A stretch of 64,000 nt of DNA from Nonomuraea ceibae (GTDB taxonomy: Bacteria; Actinomycetota; Actinomycetes; Streptosporangiales; Streptosporangiaceae): NCBI RefSeq assembly GCF_019396325.1, contig NZ_JAHKRO010000011.1, positions 78,888 through 142,887 on the forward strand, given 5' to 3'. A program made the translations under genes and the position numbers. The notes under the pieces were generated by a model, which saw nothing but the letters and a program-made list of their open reading frames with translations, did not search any database and was not told the origin of the DNA. This document shows, piece after piece, positions 25,664 to 33,526 of this stretch; position 1 is the stretch's first letter; each line of letters starts with the position of its first letter.

Positions 25664-26476
25664 TCAGCGTGCCCTTCCGCGCCGGTCGACGCGCTCGTGC
25701 AGCCAGTCGCCCACGATGTTGAGCGCGGCGGCGGTGGCGATGACGGCCAGGCCGGGGGCGATGACGGCCCACGGGTTGGCCAGGAGTTGGGTGCGGTTGT
25801 CGGCCAGCGTGCGCCCCCAGTCGGGCGACCCGGCGGCCACGCCGAGGCCGAGGAAGGACAGCGACGACAGCGACACCAGGGCGTAGGCGAAGTTGAGGAA
25901 GGCGTTGGCCAGGGCGACGGAGGCGATGTTGGGCCAGATGTGGCGGGTCATGATGCGCCAGGCGGACAGGTTCTTGAGCACGGCGGCCTCGATGTAGGGC
26001 CGGTGGCGCTGTTCCAGCACGGCGCCGCGCACCACCCGGGTGTCGGTGGGCGCGAACAGGACGACGAGCACCGCGATGGCCAGGCCGTAGCCGCCGCCGA
26101 GCACTCCGGCGACGACGATGGCGACGAGCAGCGCGGGCAGCGAGAACATCAGGTCGGCCCAGCGCATGGCCAGGGTGTCGGCCCAGCCGCCGAAGTAGCC
26201 GGCGGTCAGCCCGATCAGGTTGCCGATGAGCATCGAGCCGGCGGCGACGGCGAACGCGCCGGGCACGGCCGTGCGCGCCCCGGCGATGAGCAGGTCGAGC
26301 ACGTCGCGGCCGAGGTCGTCGGTGCCGAGCGGGTGGCCGGGGCCGGGGCCGGTGATGCCGGTCATCAAATCCTGGTCGGTGGCGCCGGGCACGAGCCAGG
26401 GCGCGAACGCGGCGGCGGCGGTGACGGCGGCGAGCACGGCCAGGGCGGCCCACACGCTGATCGGGGTCCGCTTCAC
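25664..26476 (-). CDS. Oligopeptide ABC permease (DppC type)
   Basis: A 270-residue inner permease with six predicted helices. It has the N-terminal pattern HPLGTDDLGRDVLDLLIAGARTAV of DppC/OppC proteins and the ATPase-contact loop EAAVLKNLSAWRIMTRHIWPN. The GTG at 26476 overlaps the DppB stop by 4 nt (GTGA). The open frame to 27421 is shadow of DppB. It partners DppB to form the channel. Confidence 0.92.
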   Translation of the reverse strand: MKRTPISVWAALAVLAAVTAAAAFAPWLVPGATDQDLMTGITGPGPGHPLGTDDLGRDVLDLLIAGARTAVPGAFAVAAGSMLIGNLIGLTAGYFGGWADTLAMRWADLMFSLPALLVAIVVAGVLGGGYGLAIAVLVVLFAPTDTRVVRGAVLEQRHRPYIEAAVLKNLSAWRIMTRHIWPNIASVALANAFLNFAYALVSLSSLSFLGLGVAAGSPDWGRTLADNRTQLLANPWAVIAPGLAVIATAAALNIVGDWLHERVDRRGRAR

Positions 26477-27426
26477 GACGCGCCTCCGCCGAGCCGTACG
26501 CGGGGGTCGGCGAGCGCGTACCCGATGTCGACGAGCAGGTTGACGGCGGCGATCAGCAGGGTGAGCAGGAGCGCGAGCGCCTGCACGACGGGCACGTCCT
26601 TGAACGTGACCGAGTCGACGAGCAGCGATCCGAGGCCGGGCAGCGCGAAGACGACCTCCACGAGCACGGTGCCGGCCAGCATGCCGGTGACGACGAGCCC
26701 GGCGGCGGTGAGCATCGGCACGAGCGAGTTGCGCAGCGCGTAGCCGAGCACGACGGGCGCGGCCAGGCCGCGGGCGCGGGCGAAGACGACGTAGTCCTGG
26801 TCGAGCTCGCGGACGAGCGCGGCGCGGCTGAAGCGCAGCAGCATGCCGACGGCGCCGACGGCCAGCGCGGCGGCCGGCAGCGTGAGGTGCCAGAGCTGGT
26901 CGGCGAGCCCTTCGCCGGTGCCGTAGCCGGGGAACCAGCCCAGCCACCCGGCGAACACGACGAGCAGCAGCAGCCCGACGGCGAACGGCGGCGCGCTCAG
27001 CCCGGCGACGCCGGCCGTCACCACGAGCCGGTCGGCGGCCCGGCCGCGCCGCAGCGCGCCGAGCACGCCGAGCGGGATGCCGGCGAGCGCGGCCAGCAGC
27101 GTGCCGTAGGCGGTGAGGGCGAGCGTGAGCGGCACCCGGTCGGCGAGCATGCCGGAGACGGGGGCGCCGGTCCTGATGGAGGTGCCGAGGTCGCCGCGCA
27201 GCACGTCGCCGAACCAGCGCAGGTACTGCACGGTGACGGGGTCGCCGAGGTGGTAGCGGGCCTGGATCGCGGCGATGGTCTCGGCGGTGGCGGGCCGGGT
27301 GCCGAGCAGCGTCTGCTGGACGGAGCCCGGCGCGAGGTAGAGCAGCCCGAACACCCCCGCCGACAGGAGCAGCACCACGACGGCGGTGCCCGCGAGCCTG
27401 CGCAGGGCGAAGCGGCCCCACCCCAT
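26473..27426 (-). CDS. Oligopeptide ABC permease (DppB type)
   Basis: A 317-residue permease of the DppB/OppB family: N-terminal ALRRLAGTAVVVLLLSAGVFGLLYLAPG, periplasmic loop with RYHLGDPVTVQYLRWFGDVLRGDLG, and the loop FARARGLAAPVVLGYALRNSLVPML that contacts the ATPase. Six helices are evident. ATG 27426 shares one base with the stop of the S9 peptidase gene (TGATG), so it is coupled to it. Confidence 0.93.
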   Translation of the reverse strand: MGWGRFALRRLAGTAVVVLLLSAGVFGLLYLAPGSVQQTLLGTRPATAETIAAIQARYHLGDPVTVQYLRWFGDVLRGDLGTSIRTGAPVSGMLADRVPLTLALTAYGTLLAALAGIPLGVLGALRRGRAADRLVVTAGVAGLSAPPFAVGLLLLVVFAGWLGWFPGYGTGEGLADQLWHLTLPAAALAVGAVGMLLRFSRAALVRELDQDYVVFARARGLAAPVVLGYALRNSLVPMLTAAGLVVTGMLAGTVLVEVVFALPGLGSLLVDSVTFKDVPVVQALALLLTLLIAAVNLLVDIGYALADPRVRLGGGAS

Positions 27427-29258
27427 CACAACACCCCGCCCCCGGTCAGCCAGCCGATCACGCGCTCGGCCGCGTCCGCGCGGTGCGCGTCTTCCACCAG
27501 CTCGTGACCCTCCCGAGGGTAGACGACGAGCTGGGTGCTCACTCCGGCCCCCGACCAGGCGCGATAGAGCTGTTCGGCCTGGCCGACGGGGGTGGTCCGG
27601 TCCTGGTCGCCGTGCAGGACGAGCGTCGGGGTGGTGACGTTCGCGGCGTGATGGACGGGCGAGCGGGCGGCCAGGAACTCGCGGCCCTCGGGTGTGGCCG
27701 GGTCGGCGCCCGCGTGGTAGAGCGGGTCGAAGCCGCCGCCCAGGTTGCTGCCGGTGGAGAAGCTCAGCCAGTCGCTCACGCCCGACAGCACGACCGCCGC
27801 GCGGAAGCGCCGGGTCCGGGTGACCGCCCAGGCGGTGAGGTAGCCGCCGTAGCTCAGGCCCATGATCGCCATCCGGTCGGGGTCGGCGACGCCGGTCGAG
27901 GTCAGGTGGTCGACCCCGGCGAGCACGTCGGCCAGGTCCGCCTCGCCGAACCGGCCGATGACGGCGCGGGCGTAGTCCTGGCCGCGCCCGCTGCTGCCGC
28001 GCGGGTTGGGCAGCAGCACGGCCGCTCCGGCGTGCGCGAGCGGCACGGCGAGCTGGTTGGACTCGGCCGGCGCGAACGAGCTGGACCACAGCCAGGTGGG
28101 CCCGCCGTGCGCGATGACGACCAGCGGCCGGGGCCCGTCGCCCGGCGTGGTGAGCAGCAGGCCGGAGACGGGCAGGCCGTCGTGGCCGGTCCAGGTGATC
28201 TCCTCCTGGCTCACCGCGAGCCGGGCCAGGGCTGCGTTGAGCGCGGTGACCGGCTTCCAGTCGCCGTCGGCCAGCGCGGCGACGGCGACCTCGGGCGGCT
28301 GCCCGGGGCTCTCCCAGCAGGCCGCCACCAGCGTGCCGGACCGGTCGGGCGACAGGGACGGCTGGCCGTCGCGCCCGCCGATCGTGCCCCGGGCGGTCCA
28401 GCGATGGATCACCCGGCCGCCGGTGTCGAGCACGCCGCCGTGCACGCCGGTGCCGTCCCAGCCGGTGAACCAGAGCGTCCGCTCGTCCAGCCAGCCGAGG
28501 TCGGTCACGTCGTCGATCTCGCCCAGACGGCTCACGCCGCCGCCGTCCAGGTCCACGTACAGGACGCGCCCCGAGACGATCGACAGGCCCTCGACCACGA
28601 CGGCGGCGCGCCCGCCCGGGGCCAGCCTGGGCCTGCTGAGCTGCCACGCGGTGCGGTGCAGGGTGCGAAGGCCGGTGTCGTCGATCAGGTCGAGGCGGGG
28701 GCGGTAGTAGCCCGCCGGGGTCTCGTCGGCGGAGGTGACCGCGAGCGCGCGGCCGTCGCGCCAGTCGGCGTCCCACACCGTGGGCGCCGGCAGCGGCCGG
28801 GGCGTGGCGTCGCCGACACGGAACCGGACCAGCCGCCGCAGCCGCCCGCCCGGCACCCGCACGAACGGGTCGCCCGGGTCGGGCACGCGCAGGCCGAGGT
28901 GGCTGCCGTCGCGCTCGCTGCCGGGATCGGCCAGGCGGACGAGCACGGTGCCGTCGCCGCCGGGGATCAGGTCCTCGATCTCGCCGGTGACGCGGGCCTG
29001 CCAGAGCGGCTCCAGCGTGGTGCCGTGCCTGACCTCGACCCGGTCGCCGCCGGCCGCGAGCAGCAGGCGTCCGTCGGGCAGCCAGCGGGTCAGCGCCTGC
29101 GGCTCGCCGCCGGGCACCGGCCGCCGCTCGCCGTCGAGGGCCAGCACGTACGCGCGCGTCCCCAGCACGCAGGCCACGCGGTCGCCGTCCGGGTGCAGCG
29201 CCACCGACTCCGGGTAGCGCAGCCCGGCCAGCTCCCGGTGGACGTCGAGCGGCCCCAT
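27426..29258 (-). CDS. S9-family (prolyl oligopeptidase-like) peptidase
   Basis: A 610-residue serine peptidase. Residues 1-370 have the repeated strand pattern of a beta-propeller that gates access for small peptides. Residues 380-605 are an alpha/beta hydrolase domain with nucleophile motif GLSYGGY, acid HGDQDRTTP and His in PREGHELVED. S9C-type enzymes release dipeptides or acylated residues from short peptides in the cytoplasm. It has no signal peptide. It sits inside the peptide-import operon between the binding protein and the permeases and is coupled to both neighbours by TGATG, so it probably degrades the imported peptide. Confidence 0.9.
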   Translation of the reverse strand: MGPLDVHRELAGLRYPESVALHPDGDRVACVLGTRAYVLALDGERRPVPGGEPQALTRWLPDGRLLLAAGGDRVEVRHGTTLEPLWQARVTGEIEDLIPGGDGTVLVRLADPGSERDGSHLGLRVPDPGDPFVRVPGGRLRRLVRFRVGDATPRPLPAPTVWDADWRDGRALAVTSADETPAGYYRPRLDLIDDTGLRTLHRTAWQLSRPRLAPGGRAAVVVEGLSIVSGRVLYVDLDGGGVSRLGEIDDVTDLGWLDERTLWFTGWDGTGVHGGVLDTGGRVIHRWTARGTIGGRDGQPSLSPDRSGTLVAACWESPGQPPEVAVAALADGDWKPVTALNAALARLAVSQEEITWTGHDGLPVSGLLLTTPGDGPRPLVVIAHGGPTWLWSSSFAPAESNQLAVPLAHAGAAVLLPNPRGSSGRGQDYARAVIGRFGEADLADVLAGVDHLTSTGVADPDRMAIMGLSYGGYLTAWAVTRTRRFRAAVVLSGVSDWLSFSTGSNLGGGFDPLYHAGADPATPEGREFLAARSPVHHAANVTTPTLVLHGDQDRTTPVGQAEQLYRAWSGAGVSTQLVVYPREGHELVEDAHRADAAERVIGWLTGGGVL

Positions 29259-30871
29259 CAGCGGGCGGTCACGTTGGCGGCCCACGGGCCGACGAAGAAG
29301 TACGGGCCGAACTCCCCGGTGGTGACGGCCGGGCCGAACGCGGTCGCGGCCTCGCCCCACCACAGCGGCTGGTACGGGACGTCGGCGGCGGCCTTGACCA
29401 GGGCCTGGCCTAGCAGCTTGCCCCGGGCGGCGTCGTCGGTGCTCGCCTTGGCCTCGTCCAGGAGCCTGCTCACCTCGGCGTCGTCGTACTCGGCGATGTT
29501 GGTGCCGTTCTCGCCTCGGGCCGAGCGGTGCAGGAGCTGCTGGGCGTACTCGGCGGGGTCGCCGGTGGTGGCGAAGTACCAGCCGAGGTAGATGCCGGAG
29601 GCGTGCTTGCCGAGGTCGGCGATCCACTGCTCCAGCGGCACCTCCTTGACCTCCAGCGTGATGCCGAGGCTCTTGAGGTTCTGCGCCAGGGTGAGGGCGG
29701 CGCGGCCGAGCTGGGGGCCGCTGCTGGGGTAGGAGAGCACGTCGGTGAAGCCCTGTGGGGTGGCCGACCGCGCCAGCTCGGCCTTGGCCGCAGCCAGGTC
29801 GAACCCGTACTGGGGGATGCTCGCGTACAGGGCGGTCACCTCGTCGGGCGGCAGCACGCCGCCCCACTGGGCCGGGTCGGGGATGGTGGCGGCGACCTGG
29901 GCGTGGCCGCGCAGCACGCTCCTGACGACGCCCTCGCGGTCGATGGCGTGGGCGACGGCCTTGCGGACGTGGATGTCGTCCCACGGCGCCTTGGCGGTGT
30001 TGAAGGCGAGCGTGACGAGGGAGCGGTCGGCGGCCGTCCTGAGCTCGACGCCGGAGATCGTCTTCCACTGGTCGATCTGCTCGGCGGGCACGTTGAGCGC
30101 GACGTCGAGCTCGGCGCCGCGCATGGCGAGCAGCCGGGTCGACTCCTCGGGGATGAAGTCGATCCTGATCTGCCGGAACGGCGCCTTGCCGCCCCACCAG
30201 CCGTCGTTGCGCTCCAGCGTCACGTGGGAGTCGGGGGCGAACTCGGCCACCTTGTACGGGCCGGTGCCGAGCAGTTTGCCCTCGGGGGTGCCGATGCGCT
30301 CGCCGGTGGCCTGGATGAACTTCTCGCTCGTCACCAGGAGCGTGCCGGGCGAGGGCGTCCAGGCGAACGACGCGTCGGGGTTCTTGAGCCTGATGGTGAT
30401 CTCGGCGTCGCCGGTGGCCTCGATCGTCTCGACGCCCGCGTAGGCGTAGGCGAAGCCGCTGGTGGAGCCCTTCTTGGCGTGCAGGTCGAGGCTGGCCAGG
30501 ACGTCGGCGGCGGTCATCGGGCTGCCGTCGGAGAAGGTCACGCCCTTGCGCAGTGTGTAGACGTAGGTGGTGGCGTCCTTCCTGGTCCAGGATTCGGCCA
30601 GGGAGGGCTGGAGGCTGCCGTCGCGGCCGACGCCGACCAGGGCCTCCTGGACGAGCAGGGCGACGACGTAGTTCATGATGCCCGACTCCTTGGCGGCGTC
30701 GAGCGAGCCGATGGACGACGGCAGCGCGACGCGCAGCACGTCCTGACTCTGCCGCTGCGGCTCGGCGCCGCCGGGGGCGTCGTCGCTGCCGCAGGCGGCC
30801 AGGGCCGCGAGACCGCCCACGAGGGCGGCCGCCCGCAACAGAGAGCGCCGGGAGAGGGGGAGTTCGGTCAC
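29258..30871 (-). CDS. Oligopeptide-binding lipoprotein (SBP family 5)
   Basis: A 537-residue extracellular solute-binding protein. The N-terminus has a twin-Arg motif SRRSLLRAA and a lipobox LAAC (lipid-attached Cys about 27). The family-5 signature appears as ...LAESWTRKDATTYVYTLRKGVTFSDGSPMTAADV and later DPAEYAQQLLHR. It captures peptides or peptide-like ligands for the DppBC-DppDF transporter. The GTG start at 30871 has a TAGGGT -10 box ending exactly 6 nt before it, so the operon mRNA is leaderless. It is the first gene of a five-gene operon. Confidence 0.92.
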   Translation of the reverse strand: MTELPLSRRSLLRAAALVGGLAALAACGSDDAPGGAEPQRQSQDVLRVALPSSIGSLDAAKESGIMNYVVALLVQEALVGVGRDGSLQPSLAESWTRKDATTYVYTLRKGVTFSDGSPMTAADVLASLDLHAKKGSTSGFAYAYAGVETIEATGDAEITIRLKNPDASFAWTPSPGTLLVTSEKFIQATGERIGTPEGKLLGTGPYKVAEFAPDSHVTLERNDGWWGGKAPFRQIRIDFIPEESTRLLAMRGAELDVALNVPAEQIDQWKTISGVELRTAADRSLVTLAFNTAKAPWDDIHVRKAVAHAIDREGVVRSVLRGHAQVAATIPDPAQWGGVLPPDEVTALYASIPQYGFDLAAAKAELARSATPQGFTDVLSYPSSGPQLGRAALTLAQNLKSLGITLEVKEVPLEQWIADLGKHASGIYLGWYFATTGDPAEYAQQLLHRSARGENGTNIAEYDDAEVSRLLDEAKASTDDAARGKLLGQALVKAAADVPYQPLWWGEAATAFGPAVTTGEFGPYFFVGPWAANVTAR

Positions 30872-30877
30872 CGGTGG

Positions 30878-30902
30878 ACCCTACTTTCACGTGTCCGGTC
30901 AA
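30878..30902 (-). promoter_or_regulatory. Promoter of the oligopeptide operon
   Basis: On the - strand TAGGGT (30883-30878) lies 6 nt before the GTG start of the binding protein. TTGACC (30902-30897) is only 13 nt upstream of it, too close for a standard -35, so it may be part of an operator or coincidental. Confidence 0.5.
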
Positions 30903-31001
30903 CCCGCCTAGCTGCAGTGTCTACCGGTAACATCCAATTGGCACATGAGAGTATTCGCTGCCTCGCCCGCGGGTCAAACCCACCGTTCGAATGGGGAATA
31001 C

Positions 31002-31238
31002 ATGATCACCGTCTACAGCGCCCCCTGGTGCGGCCACTGCCAGCGCCTCAAGGGACAGCTCGGCCGGGCCGGCATCCCCTACGCCGAGGTCGACGTGGAC
31101 GCGACGCCCGGCGCCATCGAGCTGATCACCGAGCTGGGCGGCGGCTCCTGGCTCATCCCCACCGTCGTGCTCCCGGACGGCTCCGCCCTCGTGAACCCCT
31201 CGATCCAGGAGATCCAGGAAGCGATCACAGTTCGATAA
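31002..31238 (+). CDS. Mycoredoxin-like glutaredoxin
   Basis: A 78-residue glutaredoxin-fold protein with the redox motif C10-G-H-C13 (SAPWCGHCQRLK), the cis-Pro in IPTVVLPDG, and a length typical of mycoredoxin-1, which reduces mycothiol mixed disulfides in actinobacteria. Mycoredoxins usually have CxYC or CGHC-type sites; the partner mycothiol is expected in this order. ATG 31002 is chosen, with GGGGAA shortly before it; the frame is open to 30945. It stands between the peptide operon and the ATPase genes with its own promoter region. Confidence 0.87.
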   Translation: MITVYSAPWCGHCQRLKGQLGRAGIPYAEVDVDATPGAIELITELGGGSWLIPTVVLPDGSALVNPSIQEIQEAITVR

Positions 31239-31288
31239 CACGCGGTATTGGGCCTCCGGAACGATGCATCCTCGTTTCTGGAGGGACA

Positions 31289-32545
31289 ATGCCCGATATC
31301 GCAATGCTCTCGGACGCTCCCGCCAATTGGCGCGGCGACCTTCTCCAGTTTCGGCGTTACGTCGACCCGCTCGTTTCGGTCATCACCAATCCCCAGACGG
31401 AAACACCCTTTACGATCGGTGTTTACGGCGCGTGGGGCAGCGGGAAATCCACCCTGCTCGACATGGTGAACGAACGGCTGCTCGACCGGCACGGCGACGC
31501 CTTCGTCCGGGTGCACTTCAACCCCTGGGTCCACCGGCGCGAGCCCGAGATGCTGCTCCCCCTCCTCAACGCGCTGCACGACGAACTCGACAAGGACCCC
31601 GCCCGCCGCTTCGCCGGCACCGTCAAACGCCTCGGCCTCATCATGCTCAACCTCGCCGCCGACGAGATGCTGAAGAAACTCAGCCTGACCTCGGTCAGCG
31701 TCGAGAAGATCGGCAACCTGGCCCGGCAGTACGCCGAGATGCGCGGCCGCGTCGACAGCCAGACCGGCCGCCTGCGCGGACTGCTCCAGGAGGAGGCCGA
31801 CCGCCTCGCCGCCCAGGGCAAGAAGATCGTGTTCTTCGTCGACGACCTCGACCGCTGCGAACCCGACCAGATCATCGACGTGCTGGAGTCCATCAAGCTC
31901 TTCCTCGACCTCAAACACGTCTTCGTCCTGATCGCCCTGGCCAAGGACGTCGTCAACCGCGGCATCTCGGTCAAGTATCAACCGTTCGGCTTCCCCGAGG
32001 CCGACCACGCCGCCATCGGCGACGACTACCTCGACAAGATGATCCAGCTCCCGCTGCACCTCTACCCGCTCGGCCCCGCCGAGGTCGGCCGCTTCATCCA
32101 CGCCTCAGGCCCCGGCGCCCTCGCCGCCAGGCACGCCGCCACCCTGGAGAAGATCGTCACCCCGAACCCCCGCAAGATCAAACGGGTGCTCAACCTCCTG
32201 CGCGTGACCGAGGCGGTCATCGAGGCCACCCCCGGCCTCGCCGCCCTCCACACCGACCTCATCGTCCGCCTCGTCGTGCTCCGCGTGCAGAGCCCCGACC
32301 TGTTCGCCGACGTCGTCCGCCACCCCGACCTCCTCGTCGCGCTCGAACTCGTCCACCAGGACCGGCTCGTCCTCGACGTCGCCCAGGGCTTCCAGACCCG
32401 CTTCCGCGGCCGGGCCGACCAGATCCAGCACCTGGCCAGGGCCTACCACGGCAAGCACGACTTCTACCCGCACCTGTTCACCGGCTCCGCCTTCGAGGCG
32501 TCGGCCGCCGACCTGCCGGCCTACCTCACGATGATCGGCGGCTGA
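31289..32545 (+). CDS. KAP-family P-loop NTPase
   Basis: A 418-residue KAP NTPase. Walker A is at about 44-55 (GVYGAWGSGKST); the KAP-type Walker B is at 181-190 (VFFVDDLDRC). FNPWVHRREPEMLLPLL is also a family block. A helical insert at 110-175 separates the two. Unlike many KAP proteins it shows no clear membrane pair in the insert (GLIMLNLAADEML is only weakly hydrophobic). KAP proteins organise membrane-linked complexes, and some act in phage exclusion. GGAGGG precedes the ATG at 31289. It begins a tight run of three ATPase genes (3 and 9 nt gaps) ahead of fxsB. Its role in the peptide system is inferred only from position. Confidence 0.87.
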   Translation: MPDIAMLSDAPANWRGDLLQFRRYVDPLVSVITNPQTETPFTIGVYGAWGSGKSTLLDMVNERLLDRHGDAFVRVHFNPWVHRREPEMLLPLLNALHDELDKDPARRFAGTVKRLGLIMLNLAADEMLKKLSLTSVSVEKIGNLARQYAEMRGRVDSQTGRLRGLLQEEADRLAAQGKKIVFFVDDLDRCEPDQIIDVLESIKLFLDLKHVFVLIALAKDVVNRGISVKYQPFGFPEADHAAIGDDYLDKMIQLPLHLYPLGPAEVGRFIHASGPGALAARHAATLEKIVTPNPRKIKRVLNLLRVTEAVIEATPGLAALHTDLIVRLVVLRVQSPDLFADVVRHPDLLVALELVHQDRLVLDVAQGFQTRFRGRADQIQHLARAYHGKHDFYPHLFTGSAFEASAADLPAYLTMIGG

Positions 32546-32548
32546 GGC

Positions 32549-33517
32549 ATGGACATCGGCGAGGTCCGCTACGAGCTGTACGGCCTCCGGTCCGGCAACC
32601 CGTACGTCTGCCGCCCGCTGGACGCCGTCAGCCTGGACGCCGACCACGAGCTGTTGCTGCCGCTGGCCGGGTTCATCCAGCTGCCCGCGATCGAGACGGC
32701 CGTGCGGGAGGCCGCCGACGCCGGGCGCCCGGCCTTCTTCCTCATCACCGGGGTCGGCAAGAGCGGGCGGACCTCGCTGGCCAACCACATCATGCACCTG
32801 TATCGGAAGGCCACCTCGACGGGCCCCGGTCACACGTTCGTCACCCACCGCGCCGGGCGCACCGACATGACGCACGACGCCTACGCCATGATGTGCTCCA
32901 CCCTGCTCTCGCTGCGCAATAGGATGAACGCCGCAGCCATCAGCGTCCCGCCCGACCTGCGCGCCCGCTTCACCGAGCTGAGCCGGCGCACCACCGCCGA
33001 CCGGATGGACGACTACGACCTCCAGGACATCGCCGGTTCGATCGGCGCCACGTTCGCGGGCCGCGAGGCGGGCTTCGGGGTCTGCTACGAGGACGTGTCC
33101 ACCAAGAAGCTGATCACCCTGGCGACCCGGGTCTTCGAGGACACGGCCTGCGTCGTCGTGTTCACCGTCGAGACGTACGACCACGCCAACACCGTCCAGC
33201 TCACCAAGGCGGACCGGGAGCAGTTCGCCGGCCATGTCGTCGACCTCGGCACGCTGACCCCGGAGCAGATCTGCGAGCTGGCCACGGGCCGCTGGAACGG
33301 CCGGCCGCCCTCTCCCTTCCAGCCGGAGGGCGTCAAGAGCGCCTTCAGCGGACGCCCGTACACGATCGGCCAGGCCATGCGGCACCTGCAGCTGCTGCTC
33401 GACTTCCGGCTCAGCGAGTACGACAAGGACGATCCCTGGCCCACCGAGGGGCTGCACATGAGCGAGAGCTGGTTGCGGCTCAGGATGTGGCAGGGCGAGA
33501 AATGGAACGCGGGCTAG
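32549..33517 (+). CDS. Predicted ATPase-like protein with degenerate P-loop
   Basis: A 322-residue protein I cannot assign to a named family. After 60 residues it has LITGVGKSGRTSLANHIMH at about 66-84: this fits GxxxxGK[ST] except that the Lys is Arg (G68-V-G-K-S-G-R74-T), although the overlapping GVGKS could serve instead. A later hydrophobic strand ending in acid-poor text (ACVVVFTVETYDHAN) replaces a normal Walker B. The rest is helical. It lies 3 nt after the KAP gene and 9 nt before a third ATPase, so it is surely in one operon. Possible roles: regulatory or inactive ATPase partner. Confidence 0.72.
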   Translation: MDIGEVRYELYGLRSGNPYVCRPLDAVSLDADHELLLPLAGFIQLPAIETAVREAADAGRPAFFLITGVGKSGRTSLANHIMHLYRKATSTGPGHTFVTHRAGRTDMTHDAYAMMCSTLLSLRNRMNAAAISVPPDLRARFTELSRRTTADRMDDYDLQDIAGSIGATFAGREAGFGVCYEDVSTKKLITLATRVFEDTACVVVFTVETYDHANTVQLTKADREQFAGHVVDLGTLTPEQICELATGRWNGRPPSPFQPEGVKSAFSGRPYTIGQAMRHLQLLLDFRLSEYDKDDPWPTEGLHMSESWLRLRMWQGEKWNAG

Positions 33518-33526
33518 GAGGCTCCC

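Noticed and set aside
29528..31288. Open frame that would join upstream sequence to the KAP NTPase
   Set aside because: It lies antisense to the peptide-binding protein and crosses the mycoredoxin gene; a good ribosome site marks 31289 as the true start.
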